64,000 bases of DNA from Massilia eurypsychrophila (GCF_002760655.1 NZ_PDOC01000005.1:62001-126000), one strand, 5' to 3'; positions 8,907-18,511 are shown, numbered from the stretch's first letter. The notes: generated from the letters alone by a model not told the origin. Program-made: numbers and translations.

Positions 8907-10403
8907 CTACGCGACGCGGACAGACGTCACCAGTTCGACCGGCTTGCGCTGTTCGACGCTGCGCACCACCAGCGAGCGCACGTCGTTGAGCAGGGCGAAC
9001 TCGATCTGGCTGAGGGCAATCGGCGGGAAGCTGTCGTCCCAGTCGCCATAAATGAAGCCGGCCGGGTGGCCATTGGCGCACAGCGGCAGGATGACGAAGC
9101 TGCGCGCCTCCGACAAGGTCGACTTCCACCACTGCGGCAGCTTGGCGGCAAACTTCGGATCGCGCGCGTTGTCGATGAAGATCACGCGGTCGCTATTGAG
9201 GGCGGCGTGGAACACGTTCGGCTCGTAGACGTCGCTGAACGTCATCGACGCCAGGCGCTCGCGCACGCCGTCGCCGAAACCGACCTTTGCCGAGTACTTG
9301 CCGTCGCGCCGATGGCGCAGGAAGGCGACCGCGCGCGAAAACGTCAGGCCCTGGTAGACCGTCTCGAGCGCCATCGACATCATCTGGCCGGCCGTGCCGG
9401 TGGCGACCAGCTCGCGCATGTCGGCCACGCCGCTGATCAGGATGCGGTTGCCTTCGGCGCGCTTGCGGGTCGACGCCAGCGCCTTGGCGCGCCGTTCGAC
9501 CGGCTTCGACAGCGGCGCAATGGTCAATTCGTCCGCCGCATCGGCTTTGGCGATGTCGACCGCCTTGACGATCGCTTCGGGCGAGACGCCGAGCATGGCC
9601 GAAAAGCTCGCGGCCAGTTCCTGCACGCGCGCCGCGCCGCCCTGGTCGTCGTTCCACAGCGCGTCGGCGCAGGCCGACGACATCGAGCCTATTGCCGCCA
9701 GCCAATCGCCGTGGCTGAATTTGGCGCCGCGTTCGCCCGGCGCGACGCGGCGCATGCCGTCGACCAGGTTGCGCGGCAGGCCCCAGTGTTCGGCAGCGGC
9801 GCAACCGAGCGCTTCGAGCGTGATGCCGAGGACCTCGAGCGCGGCGGCGTCGCCGTCGGCGTCAGGGTGCTGCTGCAGCCGCGTCCAGGTGTCGGGCATA
9901 TAGAACGACACCATCATGCGCCCCAGGGTGTGCAGCATCGAGCACACCACCGCTTCCTCCGGGTCGCGCGCGCTGGCGCCGATGGCCAGCTGCTGCGCCA
10001 CCATCCCGGCCAGCACCGCCTTTTCCATCTCGGCGTGGGCGGACGACGAATCGTTCGACGCCGCCGCCAGCTCCTCGATCAGCTTGAGGCCCAGCGCCAG
10101 GTGGCCGATGGCGTCGGTACCAAGCACCAGCATCGCCTTGGTGACCGTATTGACGCGCTGGCCGAAGGCCGAATACATGCCGCTGTTGGCAAGGCGCAGC
10201 ACCTTCTGCGTCAGCACCGGGTCGGTCAGCACGGTCTGCGCCATGTCGAATTCGTGCTCGTCCTCACCGCGCATGGCGCCGAGGATGGCGCCGATGGCCC
10301 GCGCAAAACCGGGCATGTCGCCTTTTGCGCGGATCCGGTCCCACAGGAAGGCGAGGGTGGCGTCGGCGCTGATCGCGGCAGCCGGCTTGGCGAGATTGGT
10401 CAT
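8907..10403 (-). CDS. HDOD-domain signalling protein
   Basis: A 498-residue protein with an N-terminal HDOD domain (about residues 28-225: MAQTVLTDPVLTQKVLRLAN, ALLVLG-like helix, MLHTLGRMM) and a C-terminal half (about 330-490) that resembles a GAF-type sensor (FSRAVAFLRHRR...FVILPLCANGHPAGFIYGDW). HDOD proteins lack the catalytic HD pair and act as protein-interaction regulators in motility and c-di-GMP signalling. Its ATG overlaps the stop of the upstream PAS-GGDEF-EAL gene in an ATGA tetranucleotide, so the two are translationally coupled and likely work together. The partner and ligand are unknown. Confidence 0.88.
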   Translation of the reverse strand: MTNLAKPAAAISADATLAFLWDRIRAKGDMPGFARAIGAILGAMRGEDEHEFDMAQTVLTDPVLTQKVLRLANSGMYSAFGQRVNTVTKAMLVLGTDAIGHLALGLKLIEELAAASNDSSSAHAEMEKAVLAGMVAQQLAIGASARDPEEAVVCSMLHTLGRMMVSFYMPDTWTRLQQHPDADGDAAALEVLGITLEALGCAAAEHWGLPRNLVDGMRRVAPGERGAKFSHGDWLAAIGSMSSACADALWNDDQGGAARVQELAASFSAMLGVSPEAIVKAVDIAKADAADELTIAPLSKPVERRAKALASTRKRAEGNRILISGVADMRELVATGTAGQMMSMALETVYQGLTFSRAVAFLRHRRDGKYSAKVGFGDGVRERLASMTFSDVYEPNVFHAALNSDRVIFIDNARDPKFAAKLPQWWKSTLSEARSFVILPLCANGHPAGFIYGDWDDSFPPIALSQIEFALLNDVRSLVVRSVEQRKPVELVTSVRVA

Positions 10404-12130
10404 GGGGTATCCGCCCTTCTATCGGTTGGCTGGAGCGTGGCGTACTTGTCTTCCTTGAGCGCGGCCATGGCGACGTGCGAGGTCATCGGCTTGCCGGTCA
10501 GGTAGCCCTGGATGTAGTCGCAGCCGCGCTGCTCGAGAAAGGCCAGCTGCGGCTCGGTCTCGACGCCTTCGGCCACCACCGACAGTCCGAGGTGGCGCGC
10601 CAGGTCGAGCACGGCGTTGCAGATGGCGCCGTCCTTGAGCGACTCGGGCAGGTCCTTGATGAAGGCGCGGTCGATTTTCAGCACCGAGATCGGGAAGCGC
10701 TTCAGGTAGGCCAGCGACGAGTAGCCGGTGCCGAAGTCGTCGATCGCGATGCGCGCCTTGCGTTCGGCCATGCGAGCGAGGATGGTCTCGGCGTGGGCCG
10801 GGTCGATCATCAGGGTGCCTTCGGTGATCTCGAGCACCAGCTGTTCGCCGCGCAGGCCGGAATAGGCGAGGGCGTCGTCGAGCACATCGAGGAATTTGTC
10901 GTTGCGGAACTGGCGCGGGCTGATGTTGACCGAGACGTACAGCGAGCGCCGGGCCGCTTCTTCGAAGCACTTGAGCTGGACGCAGGCTGCCTTCAGCGCC
11001 CATGCGCCGAGCAGGTTGATGAGCCCATTGGTCTCGGCGATCGGGATGAAGCGCACCGGCGGCACCATGCCCAGGGTCGGATGCTTCCAGCGCATCAGCG
11101 TCTCGAAGCCCTGGATCTGGCGCGTGCGGGTGTCGACGATCGGCTGGTAGTACAGCTGGAATTCGCCTTCGCGCACTGCCTGGAACATCGCCGCCTCGAG
11201 CGAGATGTCGTATTCGGGCGGGCCGCTGCGCAGCGGGCTGTAAACCACGCAGCGCGCCTTGCCGGTTTCCTTGGCGCGCGACATGGCGGCATCGGCCAGC
11301 GCCACCAGCCGCACTTCGTCTTCGGCGTGCCGCGGGTAGATCGACACGCCGGCCGAGGCGCCGACATAGATCGTGTGGCCTTCGACCTCGAACGGCGTCT
11401 GGAAGGTCGCCAGCAGGCGGCCGGTCACCAGCTTGACCTGGGCGTCGGCAAAGGTGCCCGGCAGGACGGCGACGAATTCGTCGCCGCCGACGCGCGCCAG
11501 CGTGTCGGAGTCGCGCAAGGTCTTGCGCAGGCGCGCGGCGGCCTGGCGCAGCACGGCGTCGCCGATCGGGTGGCCAAGGCCTTCGTTGACCTTCTTGAAG
11601 CCGTCCAGGCCGACGGTGGCGACCGAAAAGGCCTGGCCGGAGCGGCGCGCGTTGGCGATCACCATGCGGATCCGGTCCGACAGCAGCAGCCGGTTCGGCA
11701 GCCCGGTCAGGGCGTCGTGGGTGGCCATGTGGCGCAGCCGTGCTTCGGTCGCCTGCTGCGCCGTCATGTCGCGTCCGACCGCCAGCAGCCCAGGCGCGCC
11801 GCCGGCGCCGGCCAGGCTGGCGATGCGCAGCTCGAACCAGACTTCGGCGTCGGGGGTTTTCAGGCGCACGGGAACGTGTACAGGGTCGCCGGCGTCGAAG
11901 CCGGCGATGGCGGCGGTCAGCGCCGGCTGGTCGGCGTCCGCGGCGAGGGCGGCGAGCATCATGCCGCACAGCGGGCGCGCCTGCCCGAGCAGGCCGACGG
12001 CGCGCGCGCTGGCGCCGACGATGCGCCCGTCGAGGTCGAGCCGGAACACGATATCGCCGGCAGCGTCCAGCAGCTGGTCCAGGTTTGGCTCTTGTTCCGG
12101 CATGGGTAGAATCGGTGAACTAGCGCGCAT
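10400..12130 (-). CDS. PAS-GGDEF-EAL (ETL) c-di-GMP protein
   Basis: A 576-residue cytoplasmic protein: PAS domain at about residues 15-130, GGDEF domain at about 135-300 with intact GGDEF (215-219) and an RxxD inhibitory site (206-209) five residues before it, and an EAL domain at about 315-560. The EAL signature is ETL (343-345), a variant seen in active enzymes; ITEGTLM and IDDFGTGYSSLAYL are kept. It may therefore both make and degrade c-di-GMP. The start is uncertain: ATGs at 12130 and 12103 both lack a clear ribosome site. Its stop overlaps the start of the HDOD gene by four bases. Confidence 0.9.
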   Translation of the reverse strand: MRASSPILPMPEQEPNLDQLLDAAGDIVFRLDLDGRIVGASARAVGLLGQARPLCGMMLAALAADADQPALTAAIAGFDAGDPVHVPVRLKTPDAEVWFELRIASLAGAGGAPGLLAVGRDMTAQQATEARLRHMATHDALTGLPNRLLLSDRIRMVIANARRSGQAFSVATVGLDGFKKVNEGLGHPIGDAVLRQAAARLRKTLRDSDTLARVGGDEFVAVLPGTFADAQVKLVTGRLLATFQTPFEVEGHTIYVGASAGVSIYPRHAEDEVRLVALADAAMSRAKETGKARCVVYSPLRSGPPEYDISLEAAMFQAVREGEFQLYYQPIVDTRTRQIQGFETLMRWKHPTLGMVPPVRFIPIAETNGLINLLGAWALKAACVQLKCFEEAARRSLYVSVNISPRQFRNDKFLDVLDDALAYSGLRGEQLVLEITEGTLMIDPAHAETILARMAERKARIAIDDFGTGYSSLAYLKRFPISVLKIDRAFIKDLPESLKDGAICNAVLDLARHLGLSVVAEGVETEPQLAFLEQRGCDYIQGYLTGKPMTSHVAMAALKEDKYATLQPTDRRADTP

Positions 12131-12378
12131 CGTTAGAATACTGGGCTGTCAGCAGTGGGCGGTCAAAAGCCGCGGCGACCGTGCGGCGGTTTGATTCCGT
12201 AACGCAATTATTTCAAAATATTATGGAATGTATCATTGAATCATGCCTAAACGCATTATAAATAGCGGCGCGCCGCCCGGAGCGGCGATTCATTGACGCA
12301 GCGCAGGGGCAGAAGAGCGCCGCCACGGTATCGCGCTTGTGGTATTAATAAAGCAAAGCTATTTCCAGGAGAGGCAGC

Positions 12379-14070
12379 ATGAACGAATTCGACACGCACG
12401 AGGTGTTCAACCAGGCCTCGGCGTTTGCCGACATCAATCTGTTCGATTGCGACCCGGCGCTGCAGGAAGCGCTCGAGCGCGAGGGCGGCGGCTGGGATGC
12501 GGCAGCGCTGCGCGCGCTCGGCGCGATCCTGGGCGAGGCCGCCACGCTTGACCTCGGCCGCCAGGCCAACGCCAATCCGCCGACACTGATCAATTTCGAC
12601 CGCGGCGGGCGCCGCGTCGACGAAGTCGAGTTCCACCCGTCGTGGCACCAGCTGATGGCGCTGATGATCGGCGCCGGCGTGCACGCCACGCCGTGGGACA
12701 GCGGCCAGCGCGGCGCCCAGGTTGCGCGCGCGGCCAGGTTCGTGCTGTTCGGCCAGGTCGAGAATGGCGCCCAGTGCCCGGTGACGATGACGTTCGCCTC
12801 GGTGCCGGCGCTGCGCCACGCCGGCGCCATCGCCGAGCAGTGGCTGCCGAAGATCCTGTCGCGCGAGTACGATCCGCGTTCGCTGCCGATCGGCCAGAAG
12901 CGCGGCGCCCTGATCGGCATGGGCATGACGGAAAAGCAGGGCGGCACCGACGTGCGCGCCAACACCACCCGCGCCGAATTGTTCGACCCGGCCGAAGCGC
13001 GGCACCGGTTTGGCGAGGAGGGCGCCGGCGCCTACCGCATCGTCGGCCACAAGTGGTTCTTTTCGGCGCCGCAGTCGGACGCCCACCTGATCCTGGCGCA
13101 AACGGAGCTTGAGGGCAGCGCCGGCCTGTCGTGCTTCTTCGTGCCGCGCTTCCTGCCCGACGGCAGCCGCAACGACATCCGCGTGCAGCGCCTGAAGGAC
13201 AAGCTGGGCAACCGCTCGAATGCCTCGTCCGAGGTCGAATTCTGCGGCGCCTTCGGCTGGATGGTGGGGCCGGCCGGACGCGGCATCCCGACCATCCTCG
13301 AAATGGGCGGTTATACGCGGCTCGATTGTGTTCTGGGCAGCGCCGGCATCATGCGCGCCGCGCTGACCCACGCGCTGCACCACGCCAGGGAGCGCGCCGC
13401 GTTCGGGCGCAAGCTGGCCGACCAGCCGCTGATGCAGAACGTGCTGGCCGACCTGGCGCTCGAATCGGAGGCGGCCACCGCGTTCGGCATGCGCCTGGCG
13501 CGCTGCTTCGACGACAGCGCCGACCCGGCGCAGGCGCTGCTGGCGCGCATCCTGACACCGGCTGGCAAATACTGGATGTGCAAGCGCGGCCCCGGCTTCT
13601 GCTTCGAGGCGATGGAAGTGGTCGGCGGCAACGGCTACGTCGAAGACGGCCCGCTGGCGCGCCTGTACCGCGAGGCGCCGGTCAATTCGATCTGGGAAGG
13701 CTCGGGCAACGTGATGTGCCTCGACCTGCTGCGCGCCTTCGGCAAGACGCCGGCCGCGCGTGACGCGCTGGCGGCGGAGCTGGCGCTGGCCGGCGACGCC
13801 GATGCCGACTTCAATGCGTATGCCGGCGCGCTGCTGGCCGACCTGGCGGGGCAGCAGGGCGACGAGTACGGCGCGCGCCGGCTGGCCGAGCGAATCGTCA
13901 TCGCGGTGCAGGCCGCGCTGCTGCTGCGCCACGCGCCGGCCTATGTATCGTCGGCTTTCGTGCGCTCGCGCGTGACGCTCGATGTGGGCGGCGCCTACGG
14001 CCGCCTGCCGGCCGGCGTCGATTGCGCGGCGATTTTGGCGCGCGCGCTGGTCGAGAAAGAAAAAAGCTGA
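12379..14070 (+). CDS. aidB: AidB-type acyl-CoA dehydrogenase (alkylation response)
   Basis: A 563-residue flavoprotein that reads as AidB along its length: HEVFNQ near the start, EVEFHPSWHQLMALM, GMGMTEKQGGTDVRANTTRAE, GHKWFFSAPQSDAHLILAQ, SCFFVPRFLPDG, RLKDKLGNRSNASSEVEF and VNSIWEGSGNVMCLD. E. coli AidB belongs to the Ada adaptive response and is thought to protect DNA or destroy alkylating agents; isovaleryl-CoA dehydrogenase activity is weak. The Glu of SEVEF and the FAD-binding blocks are present. AGGAGAGG precedes the ATG. No ada gene is in the window, so its regulation here is unknown. Confidence 0.93.
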   Translation: MNEFDTHEVFNQASAFADINLFDCDPALQEALEREGGGWDAAALRALGAILGEAATLDLGRQANANPPTLINFDRGGRRVDEVEFHPSWHQLMALMIGAGVHATPWDSGQRGAQVARAARFVLFGQVENGAQCPVTMTFASVPALRHAGAIAEQWLPKILSREYDPRSLPIGQKRGALIGMGMTEKQGGTDVRANTTRAELFDPAEARHRFGEEGAGAYRIVGHKWFFSAPQSDAHLILAQTELEGSAGLSCFFVPRFLPDGSRNDIRVQRLKDKLGNRSNASSEVEFCGAFGWMVGPAGRGIPTILEMGGYTRLDCVLGSAGIMRAALTHALHHARERAAFGRKLADQPLMQNVLADLALESEAATAFGMRLARCFDDSADPAQALLARILTPAGKYWMCKRGPGFCFEAMEVVGGNGYVEDGPLARLYREAPVNSIWEGSGNVMCLDLLRAFGKTPAARDALAAELALAGDADADFNAYAGALLADLAGQQGDEYGARRLAERIVIAVQAALLLRHAPAYVSSAFVRSRVTLDVGGAYGRLPAGVDCAAILARALVEKEKS

Positions 14071-14162
14071 TATTTCTGATATTTATTTTCCAAACTGCGG
14101 ACAAGGGGCGCAATGGCTGGGATAATGCCGCCACAAGTCACCATAACCACTGAATGCCGCTC

Positions 14163-14813
14163 ATGAAACAAGATCCACGCTTCCCCAATCTGTTCATCCT
14201 GGATCACCCGCTGATCCAGCACAAGCTGTCGCATATGCGCGAGCACGACACGTCGACCCGCACCTTCCGCGAGCTGCTGAAGGAAATCACGCTGCTGATG
14301 GGCTACGAGATCACGCGCGACCTGCCGATGACGACGCGCTCGATCACCACGCCGCTGGTGACGATCGACGCACCCGTCATCGCCGGAAAAAAACTGGCGA
14401 TCGTGCCGATCCTGCGCGCCGGTATCGGCATGAGCGACGGCCTGTTAGAGCTGGTACCGTCGGCGCGCGTGGGCCACATCGGCGTGTTCCGCGACCCGGC
14501 CACCCACAAGCCGGTGGAATACCTGGTGCGCCTGCCCGATACCGCCGATCGCATCTTCATCCTGTGCGATCCGATGGTCGCCACCGGCAACTCGGCGGTG
14601 TACGCGATCGACGTGCTGAAAAAACGCGGCGTCAAGGATGACCAGATCATTTTCCTGGCGCTGGTGGCCGCACCGGAAGGCGTGACCGTGTTCCAGGCCG
14701 CGCACCCGAACGTCAAGCTGTACGTCGCCTCGCTCGATTCGCACCTGAACGATCACGCCTACATCGTGCCGGGCCTGGGCGATGCCGGCGACCGTATCTT
14801 CGGCACGAAATGA
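14163..14813 (+). CDS. upp: uracil phosphoribosyltransferase
   Basis: A 216-residue UPRTase that makes UMP from uracil and PRPP (pyrimidine salvage). It has the family N-terminus [14 protein letters not shown], the block [19 protein letters not shown], the PRPP loop [18 protein letters not shown] and the C-terminal uracil-binding [17 protein letters not shown]. The ATG at 14163 (MKQDPRF) is preferred; an in-frame ATG at 14154 adds three residues, and neither has a strong ribosome site. An Hpt gene starts seven bases after the stop and is probably co-transcribed. Confidence 0.96.
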   Translation: MKQDPRFPNLFILDHPLIQHKLSHMREHDTSTRTFRELLKEITLLMGYEITRDLPMTTRSITTPLVTIDAPVIAGKKLAIVPILRAGIGMSDGLLELVPSARVGHIGVFRDPATHKPVEYLVRLPDTADRIFILCDPMVATGNSAVYAIDVLKKRGVKDDQIIFLALVAAPEGVTVFQAAHPNVKLYVASLDSHLNDHAYIVPGLGDAGDRIFGTK

Positions 14814-14820
14814 CAGGACG

Positions 14821-15198
14821 ATGGCAACTCTGATCGACCAGGACTTTTTCGCCCGCCTGCGCGTGCTCAACGACAAGTTCGCCAGCGGCGTGCCGGCGAC
14901 CTTGGCGCAGCTCGGCGCCTTGCGCGCGGCGTTCGAGCCGAAATCGCCCGACCCGCACATCGTCACCGAGCTGCACCAGATCCTGCACACGATCGCCGGT
15001 TCGGCCGCGACCTTCGGCTTTCGCACCATGGGCCAGCAGGCGCGCGCGCTCGAGCAGCGGCTGCGCGTGCTGATGGCGTTCGAGGTGATCGCCGCGCGCG
15101 ACTGGCAGCACTGGCTCGATGGGCTCGACGCGTACCGCGCGTGGGCGGCGATCGATCCGCGCGCCGACGAGTATCCTGATGGAAGCGGGCAACAGTAG
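14821..15198 (+). CDS. stand-alone Hpt phosphotransfer protein
   Basis: A 125-residue all-helical protein with the Hpt signature LHQILHTIAGSAATFGF; His56 in HTIAGSA is the expected phospho-acceptor. Such proteins shuttle phosphoryl groups between hybrid kinases and response regulators. It starts seven bases after upp, an unusual partner. A hybrid kinase with a C-terminal receiver (38850-40742) and a single-domain receiver (48760-49143) elsewhere in the window are possible but unproven partners. The ATG at 14821 is chosen over an in-frame start at 14782 inside upp. Confidence 0.85.
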   Translation: MATLIDQDFFARLRVLNDKFASGVPATLAQLGALRAAFEPKSPDPHIVTELHQILHTIAGSAATFGFRTMGQQARALEQRLRVLMAFEVIAARDWQHWLDGLDAYRAWAAIDPRADEYPDGSGQQ

Positions 15199-15369
15199 TC
15201 TCTAGCGTGGCGGGCGACGTTTGACATACCGCAAACTTGGCCCTTCTCAATGGCCTATATTTGACCTGCCGCAGCCGAGAACGTGGGCCCGCAAAAGTTG
15301 ATGTTCGGAATTATTAGGGTGCGGCGCATTTTTATTTTGCGAAGTAGGTGTTTTTTTGGTTTTATTCGG

Positions 15370-15375
15370 TATAAT
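15370..15375 (+). promoter_or_regulatory. candidate -10 box for the cold-shock gene
   Basis: A perfect TATAAT lies 113 bases before the cold-shock start codon, inside an AT-rich stretch unlike the surrounding DNA. No good -35 hexamer is found at 16-18 bases. If used, transcription would begin near 15382 and give a leader of roughly 105 nt. Long leaders are typical of cspA-type mRNAs, where they fold differently in the cold. Confidence 0.5.
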
Positions 15376-15488
15376 ACGGGATCGTTGGATTCGAGGTAGT
15401 AAGTGCAGTCTGTCTGTCATTTCTTTCTTGCTTCTTTAAACGATCTAAAACGGGCGCAAGCCCAACTTAACTGAAATAGGAAATTGTA

Positions 15489-15692
15489 ATGGCAACTGGC
15501 ATCGTAAAATGGTTCAATGATTCGAAGGGCTTCGGCTTTATTACCCCTGACGAAGGCGGCGAAGATCTGTTCGCTCACTTCTCGGCTATCCAGTCGAACG
15601 GCTTCAAATCTTTGCAAGAGAACCAGCGCGTCTCTTTCGAAGTAACCGCTGGCCCTAAAGGCAAGCAAGCTTCGAACATTCAGCCTATCTAA
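15489..15692 (+). CDS. cspA: cold-shock protein (CspA family)
   Basis: A 67-residue single cold-shock domain. Both RNA-binding motifs are present: KGFGFI (RNP1) and DLFAHFSAI (RNP2-like). It binds single-stranded RNA and DNA and melts mRNA structure. AGGAAA precedes the ATG. The base composition is notably more AT-rich than its neighbours and the codons look selected for high expression. A strong rho-independent terminator follows 21 bases after the stop. Paralogues usually exist, so whether it is cold-induced cannot be told from the protein alone. Confidence 0.96.
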   Translation: MATGIVKWFNDSKGFGFITPDEGGEDLFAHFSAIQSNGFKSLQENQRVSFEVTAGPKGKQASNIQPI

Positions 15693-15713
15693 TCGCTGAG
15701 TCAACGAAATAAG

Positions 15714-15742
15714 AAAATCCTCGGTTTCCGGGGATTTTTTTT
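15714..15742 (+). terminator. rho-independent terminator after cspA
   Basis: A stem of AATCCTCGG and CCGGGGATT (one G-T pair, extended by two A-T pairs) with a TTT loop is followed by a run of T up to 15742. The position, 21 bases after the cspA stop, is typical. Confidence 0.9.
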
Positions 15743-15814
15743 CGCCTGAATATTTGTAACGAGGACGTTTGCCTTCCTCACTGAGCACCGGTGGTAGGGA
15801 TTAGTGAGAACAGA

Positions 15815-16720
15815 TCACGCAGCGCGCCAGTAATCCGGCTGGTTATACGTGTGCCGCAGGAAATCGACGAACGCGCGTATGCGCAGCGGCAAGTGCCGCC
15901 GCTGCGCGAACACCGCGTGAATATCATTGCCCGGCGCGGCAAACTGATCGAGCACCGTCACCAGCCGCCCCGCGCGGATCTCCGGCCCCACCTCCCACAT
16001 AGACCGCCACGCCAGCCCTTTGCCGGCGAGCGCCCAATCGTGCAGCACCTCGCCGTCGTTGCAAACCATGTTGCCGGCCACTTTCAAGGTCACCGGCTTG
16101 CCATGGTCGAGGAAGGTCCAGCCGCGCTGGCTGCCTTCGCTGCTGATCGCCAGGCAGTTGTGGCGCGCCAGGTCGGCGAGCGCCTGGGGCATGCCGTGCC
16201 GCTTGAAGTACGCGGGCGAGCCGACCAGCACGCGCTGGTTGTCGGCCAGCTTGACGCCCACCAGGTTCGAATCAGACAAGCTGGCAATCCGGATGGCGAC
16301 GTCGATGCCTTCGCCGACCAGGTCGACCAGCCGGTCATTCAAGTTGAGGTTGATGGTGACGTCGCGATGTTCGGCGAGGAAGGATGGCAGCAGCGGCGCC
16401 ACGTGCTGGCGGCCGAAGCCGGCCGGCGCCGACACCAGCAGGTGCCCGCTGGCGCGCGCGCTGCGCTCGGCCACCGCGCTCTCGGCTTCCTCCAGCTCGC
16501 CAAGGATGCGCTGGCAATCTTCGAGGAAAGCGGCGCCTTCGTTGGTCAGCGCCAGCTTGCGCGTGGTGCGCTGCAGCAGCTTGACGCCGAGCCGGGATTC
16601 GAGCGCATCAAGCCGGCGTCCGATCATCGCCGGGGCGATACCTTCCGCGCGCGCCGCCGCCGACAGGCTGCCGCGGGCGACAACCTCGACAAAGGTGGAA
16701 ATCTGGCGAAACTGGCCCAT
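15815..16720 (-). CDS. LysR-family transcriptional regulator
   Basis: A 301-residue LysR-type regulator. The winged helix-turn-helix occupies about residues 1-60 (FVEVVARGSLSAAARAEG...RRLDALESRLGVKLLQRTTR), followed by the effector-binding domain (HLLVSAPAGFGRQHVAPLL, DVAIRIASLSDSNLVGVKL). The start MGQFRQI at 16720 is chosen by comparison with the family. It is divergent from aceB with about 200 bases between, the usual arrangement when a LysR protein controls its neighbour. Control of malate synthase, perhaps in response to a glyoxylate-pathway metabolite, is inferred only from position. Confidence 0.9.
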   Translation of the reverse strand: MGQFRQISTFVEVVARGSLSAAARAEGIAPAMIGRRLDALESRLGVKLLQRTTRKLALTNEGAAFLEDCQRILGELEEAESAVAERSARASGHLLVSAPAGFGRQHVAPLLPSFLAEHRDVTINLNLNDRLVDLVGEGIDVAIRIASLSDSNLVGVKLADNQRVLVGSPAYFKRHGMPQALADLARHNCLAISSEGSQRGWTFLDHGKPVTLKVAGNMVCNDGEVLHDWALAGKGLAWRSMWEVGPEIRAGRLVTVLDQFAAPGNDIHAVFAQRRHLPLRIRAFVDFLRHTYNQPDYWRAA

Positions 16721-16918
16721 GCAGCGCACTCCTGTTATCTGTGACAAAAACGCACAGATGAATGTATTTATTGTCTCGTTTAACTACTGTTTAGTGAATA
16801 TACTTGAAATCATATCAAACGCCAAACGCCCTATACTGAGGGTATGGCGCGCGCTCGCAGCGGTTCGGTTTGCTGCGTCGCGGCAGATCCGATCATTCAA
16901 CTACAACAGGAGTCACGC

Positions 16919-18508
16919 ATGAGCATCGCCACCCCGGACGGTATGGAAATTACCGGCGCCATCGAGCCAGGATTCGACCAGGTTCTTACCGCTGAAGCGC
17001 TGGCGCTGGTCGCCCAACTGTCGCGCGCCTTCGAGCCGCGCCGTCAGGAGCTGCTCGCCGCCCGCGTCGAACAGGCCAGGCGTCTCGACGCCGGCGAGCG
17101 CCCGGACTTTCGCGCCGACACCGCGCACATCCGCGCCAGCGACTGGCAGATCGCGCCGATCCCGAAGGCGCTCGAGCGCCGCCGCGTCGAAATCACCGGC
17201 CCGACCGAACGCAAGATGGTCATCAACGCGCTCAATTCCGGCGCCGATGCCTACATGACCGACTTCGAAGACTCGCAGACGCCGAACTGGGACAACCAGG
17301 TCACCGGCCAGATCAACCTGATGGAAGCGATCCGCGGCACCATTTCGCTCGAGCAGAAGGGCAAGACCTACAAGCTCAACGACAAAGTCGCCACGCTGAT
17401 CGTGCGCCCGCGCGGCTGGCACCTGGACGAAAAGCATGTGCTGGTCGACGGCAAGCGCGTCTCCGGCGGCATCTTCGACTTCGCCCTGTACATGGTGCAC
17501 AACGCGCGCGAATTGCTGGCGCGTGGCGCCGGCCCGTATTTCTACCTGCCGAAGATCGAATCGCACCTCGAAGCGCGCCTGTGGAACGACATCTTCGTGA
17601 TGACTCAGGAAGAACTCGGCCTGCCGCAGGGCACCATCAAGGCGACCGTGCTGATCGAGACGATCCTCGCCGCTTTCGAAATGGACGAGATCCTGTACGA
17701 GCTGCGCGAACACAGCGCCGGCCTGAACGCGGGCCGCTGGGACTACATCTTCTCGTGCATCAAGAAATTCAAGCTCGACAAGAATTTCTGCCTGGCCGAC
17801 CGCGCCAAAGTGACGATGACGGCGCCGTTCATGCGCGCCTACGCCTTGCTGCTGTTGAAGACTTGCCACGCCCGCGGCGCGCATGCAATGGGCGGCATGG
17901 CCGCGCTCATTCCGATCAAGAACGATCCGGAAAAGAACGAGACCGCCATGGCCGGCGTGCGCAACGACAAGGGCCGCGACGCCACCGACGGCTACGACGG
18001 CGGCTGGGTCGCGCACCCGGGCCTGGTCGAACTGGCGATGACGGAATTTACCAAGGTGCTCGGCGACCGCCCGAACCAGCTCAACAAGCTGCGTCCGGAC
18101 ATCGACGTCACCGCCGCGCAACTTCTCGACTTCAAGCCGGAGGCGCCGATCACCGAAGCTGGCCTGCGCTACAACATCAACGTCGGCGTGCATTACCTCG
18201 GCGCCTGGCTGGCCGGCAATGGCTGCGTGCCTATCCACAATTTGATGGAAGATGCGGCCACCGCCGAGATCAGCCGTTCGCAGGTGTGGCAGTGGATCCG
18301 TTCGGACAAGGGCGTGCTCGACGATGGCCGCAAGGTCACCGCCGAGATGGTGCGCGCGATGATTCCGCAGGAGCTGGCCAAGGTCAAGGGCGATGCGCCG
18401 AATGGCGACAACCCGACTTACGACCGCGCCGCCAAGATCTTTGAAGAAATGGCGACATCGGAATCGTTCGCCGAGTTCCTGACCTTGCCGCTGTACGAAG
18501 AAATCTAA
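16919..18508 (+). CDS. aceB: malate synthase A
   Basis: A 529-residue malate synthase that condenses glyoxylate and acetyl-CoA to malate in the glyoxylate bypass. The length fits isoform A (about 530) and not G (about 720). Visible blocks are DFEDSQTPNWDNQ, the family signature starting RPRGWHLDEKH, GPYFYLPKIES and the glyoxylate/Mg region GAHAMGGMAALIPIK. AGGAG precedes the ATG at 16919. No isocitrate lyase gene is adjacent, so aceA must lie elsewhere. A convergent gene ends three bases after its stop. Confidence 0.96.
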   Translation: MSIATPDGMEITGAIEPGFDQVLTAEALALVAQLSRAFEPRRQELLAARVEQARRLDAGERPDFRADTAHIRASDWQIAPIPKALERRRVEITGPTERKMVINALNSGADAYMTDFEDSQTPNWDNQVTGQINLMEAIRGTISLEQKGKTYKLNDKVATLIVRPRGWHLDEKHVLVDGKRVSGGIFDFALYMVHNARELLARGAGPYFYLPKIESHLEARLWNDIFVMTQEELGLPQGTIKATVLIETILAAFEMDEILYELREHSAGLNAGRWDYIFSCIKKFKLDKNFCLADRAKVTMTAPFMRAYALLLLKTCHARGAHAMGGMAALIPIKNDPEKNETAMAGVRNDKGRDATDGYDGGWVAHPGLVELAMTEFTKVLGDRPNQLNKLRPDIDVTAAQLLDFKPEAPITEAGLRYNINVGVHYLGAWLAGNGCVPIHNLMEDAATAEISRSQVWQWIRSDKGVLDDGRKVTAEMVRAMIPQELAKVKGDAPNGDNPTYDRAAKIFEEMATSESFAEFLTLPLYEEI

Positions 18509-18511
18509 GGG

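Noticed and set aside
15417-15788. 123-codon antisense frame over the cold-shock gene
   Set aside because: It covers the cspA coding region and its terminator and has no recognisable motif or ribosome site.
16804-16837. aceB promoter TTGAAA / TATACT
   Set aside because: Both hexamers are good, but the 22-base spacing is too long for a standard promoter.
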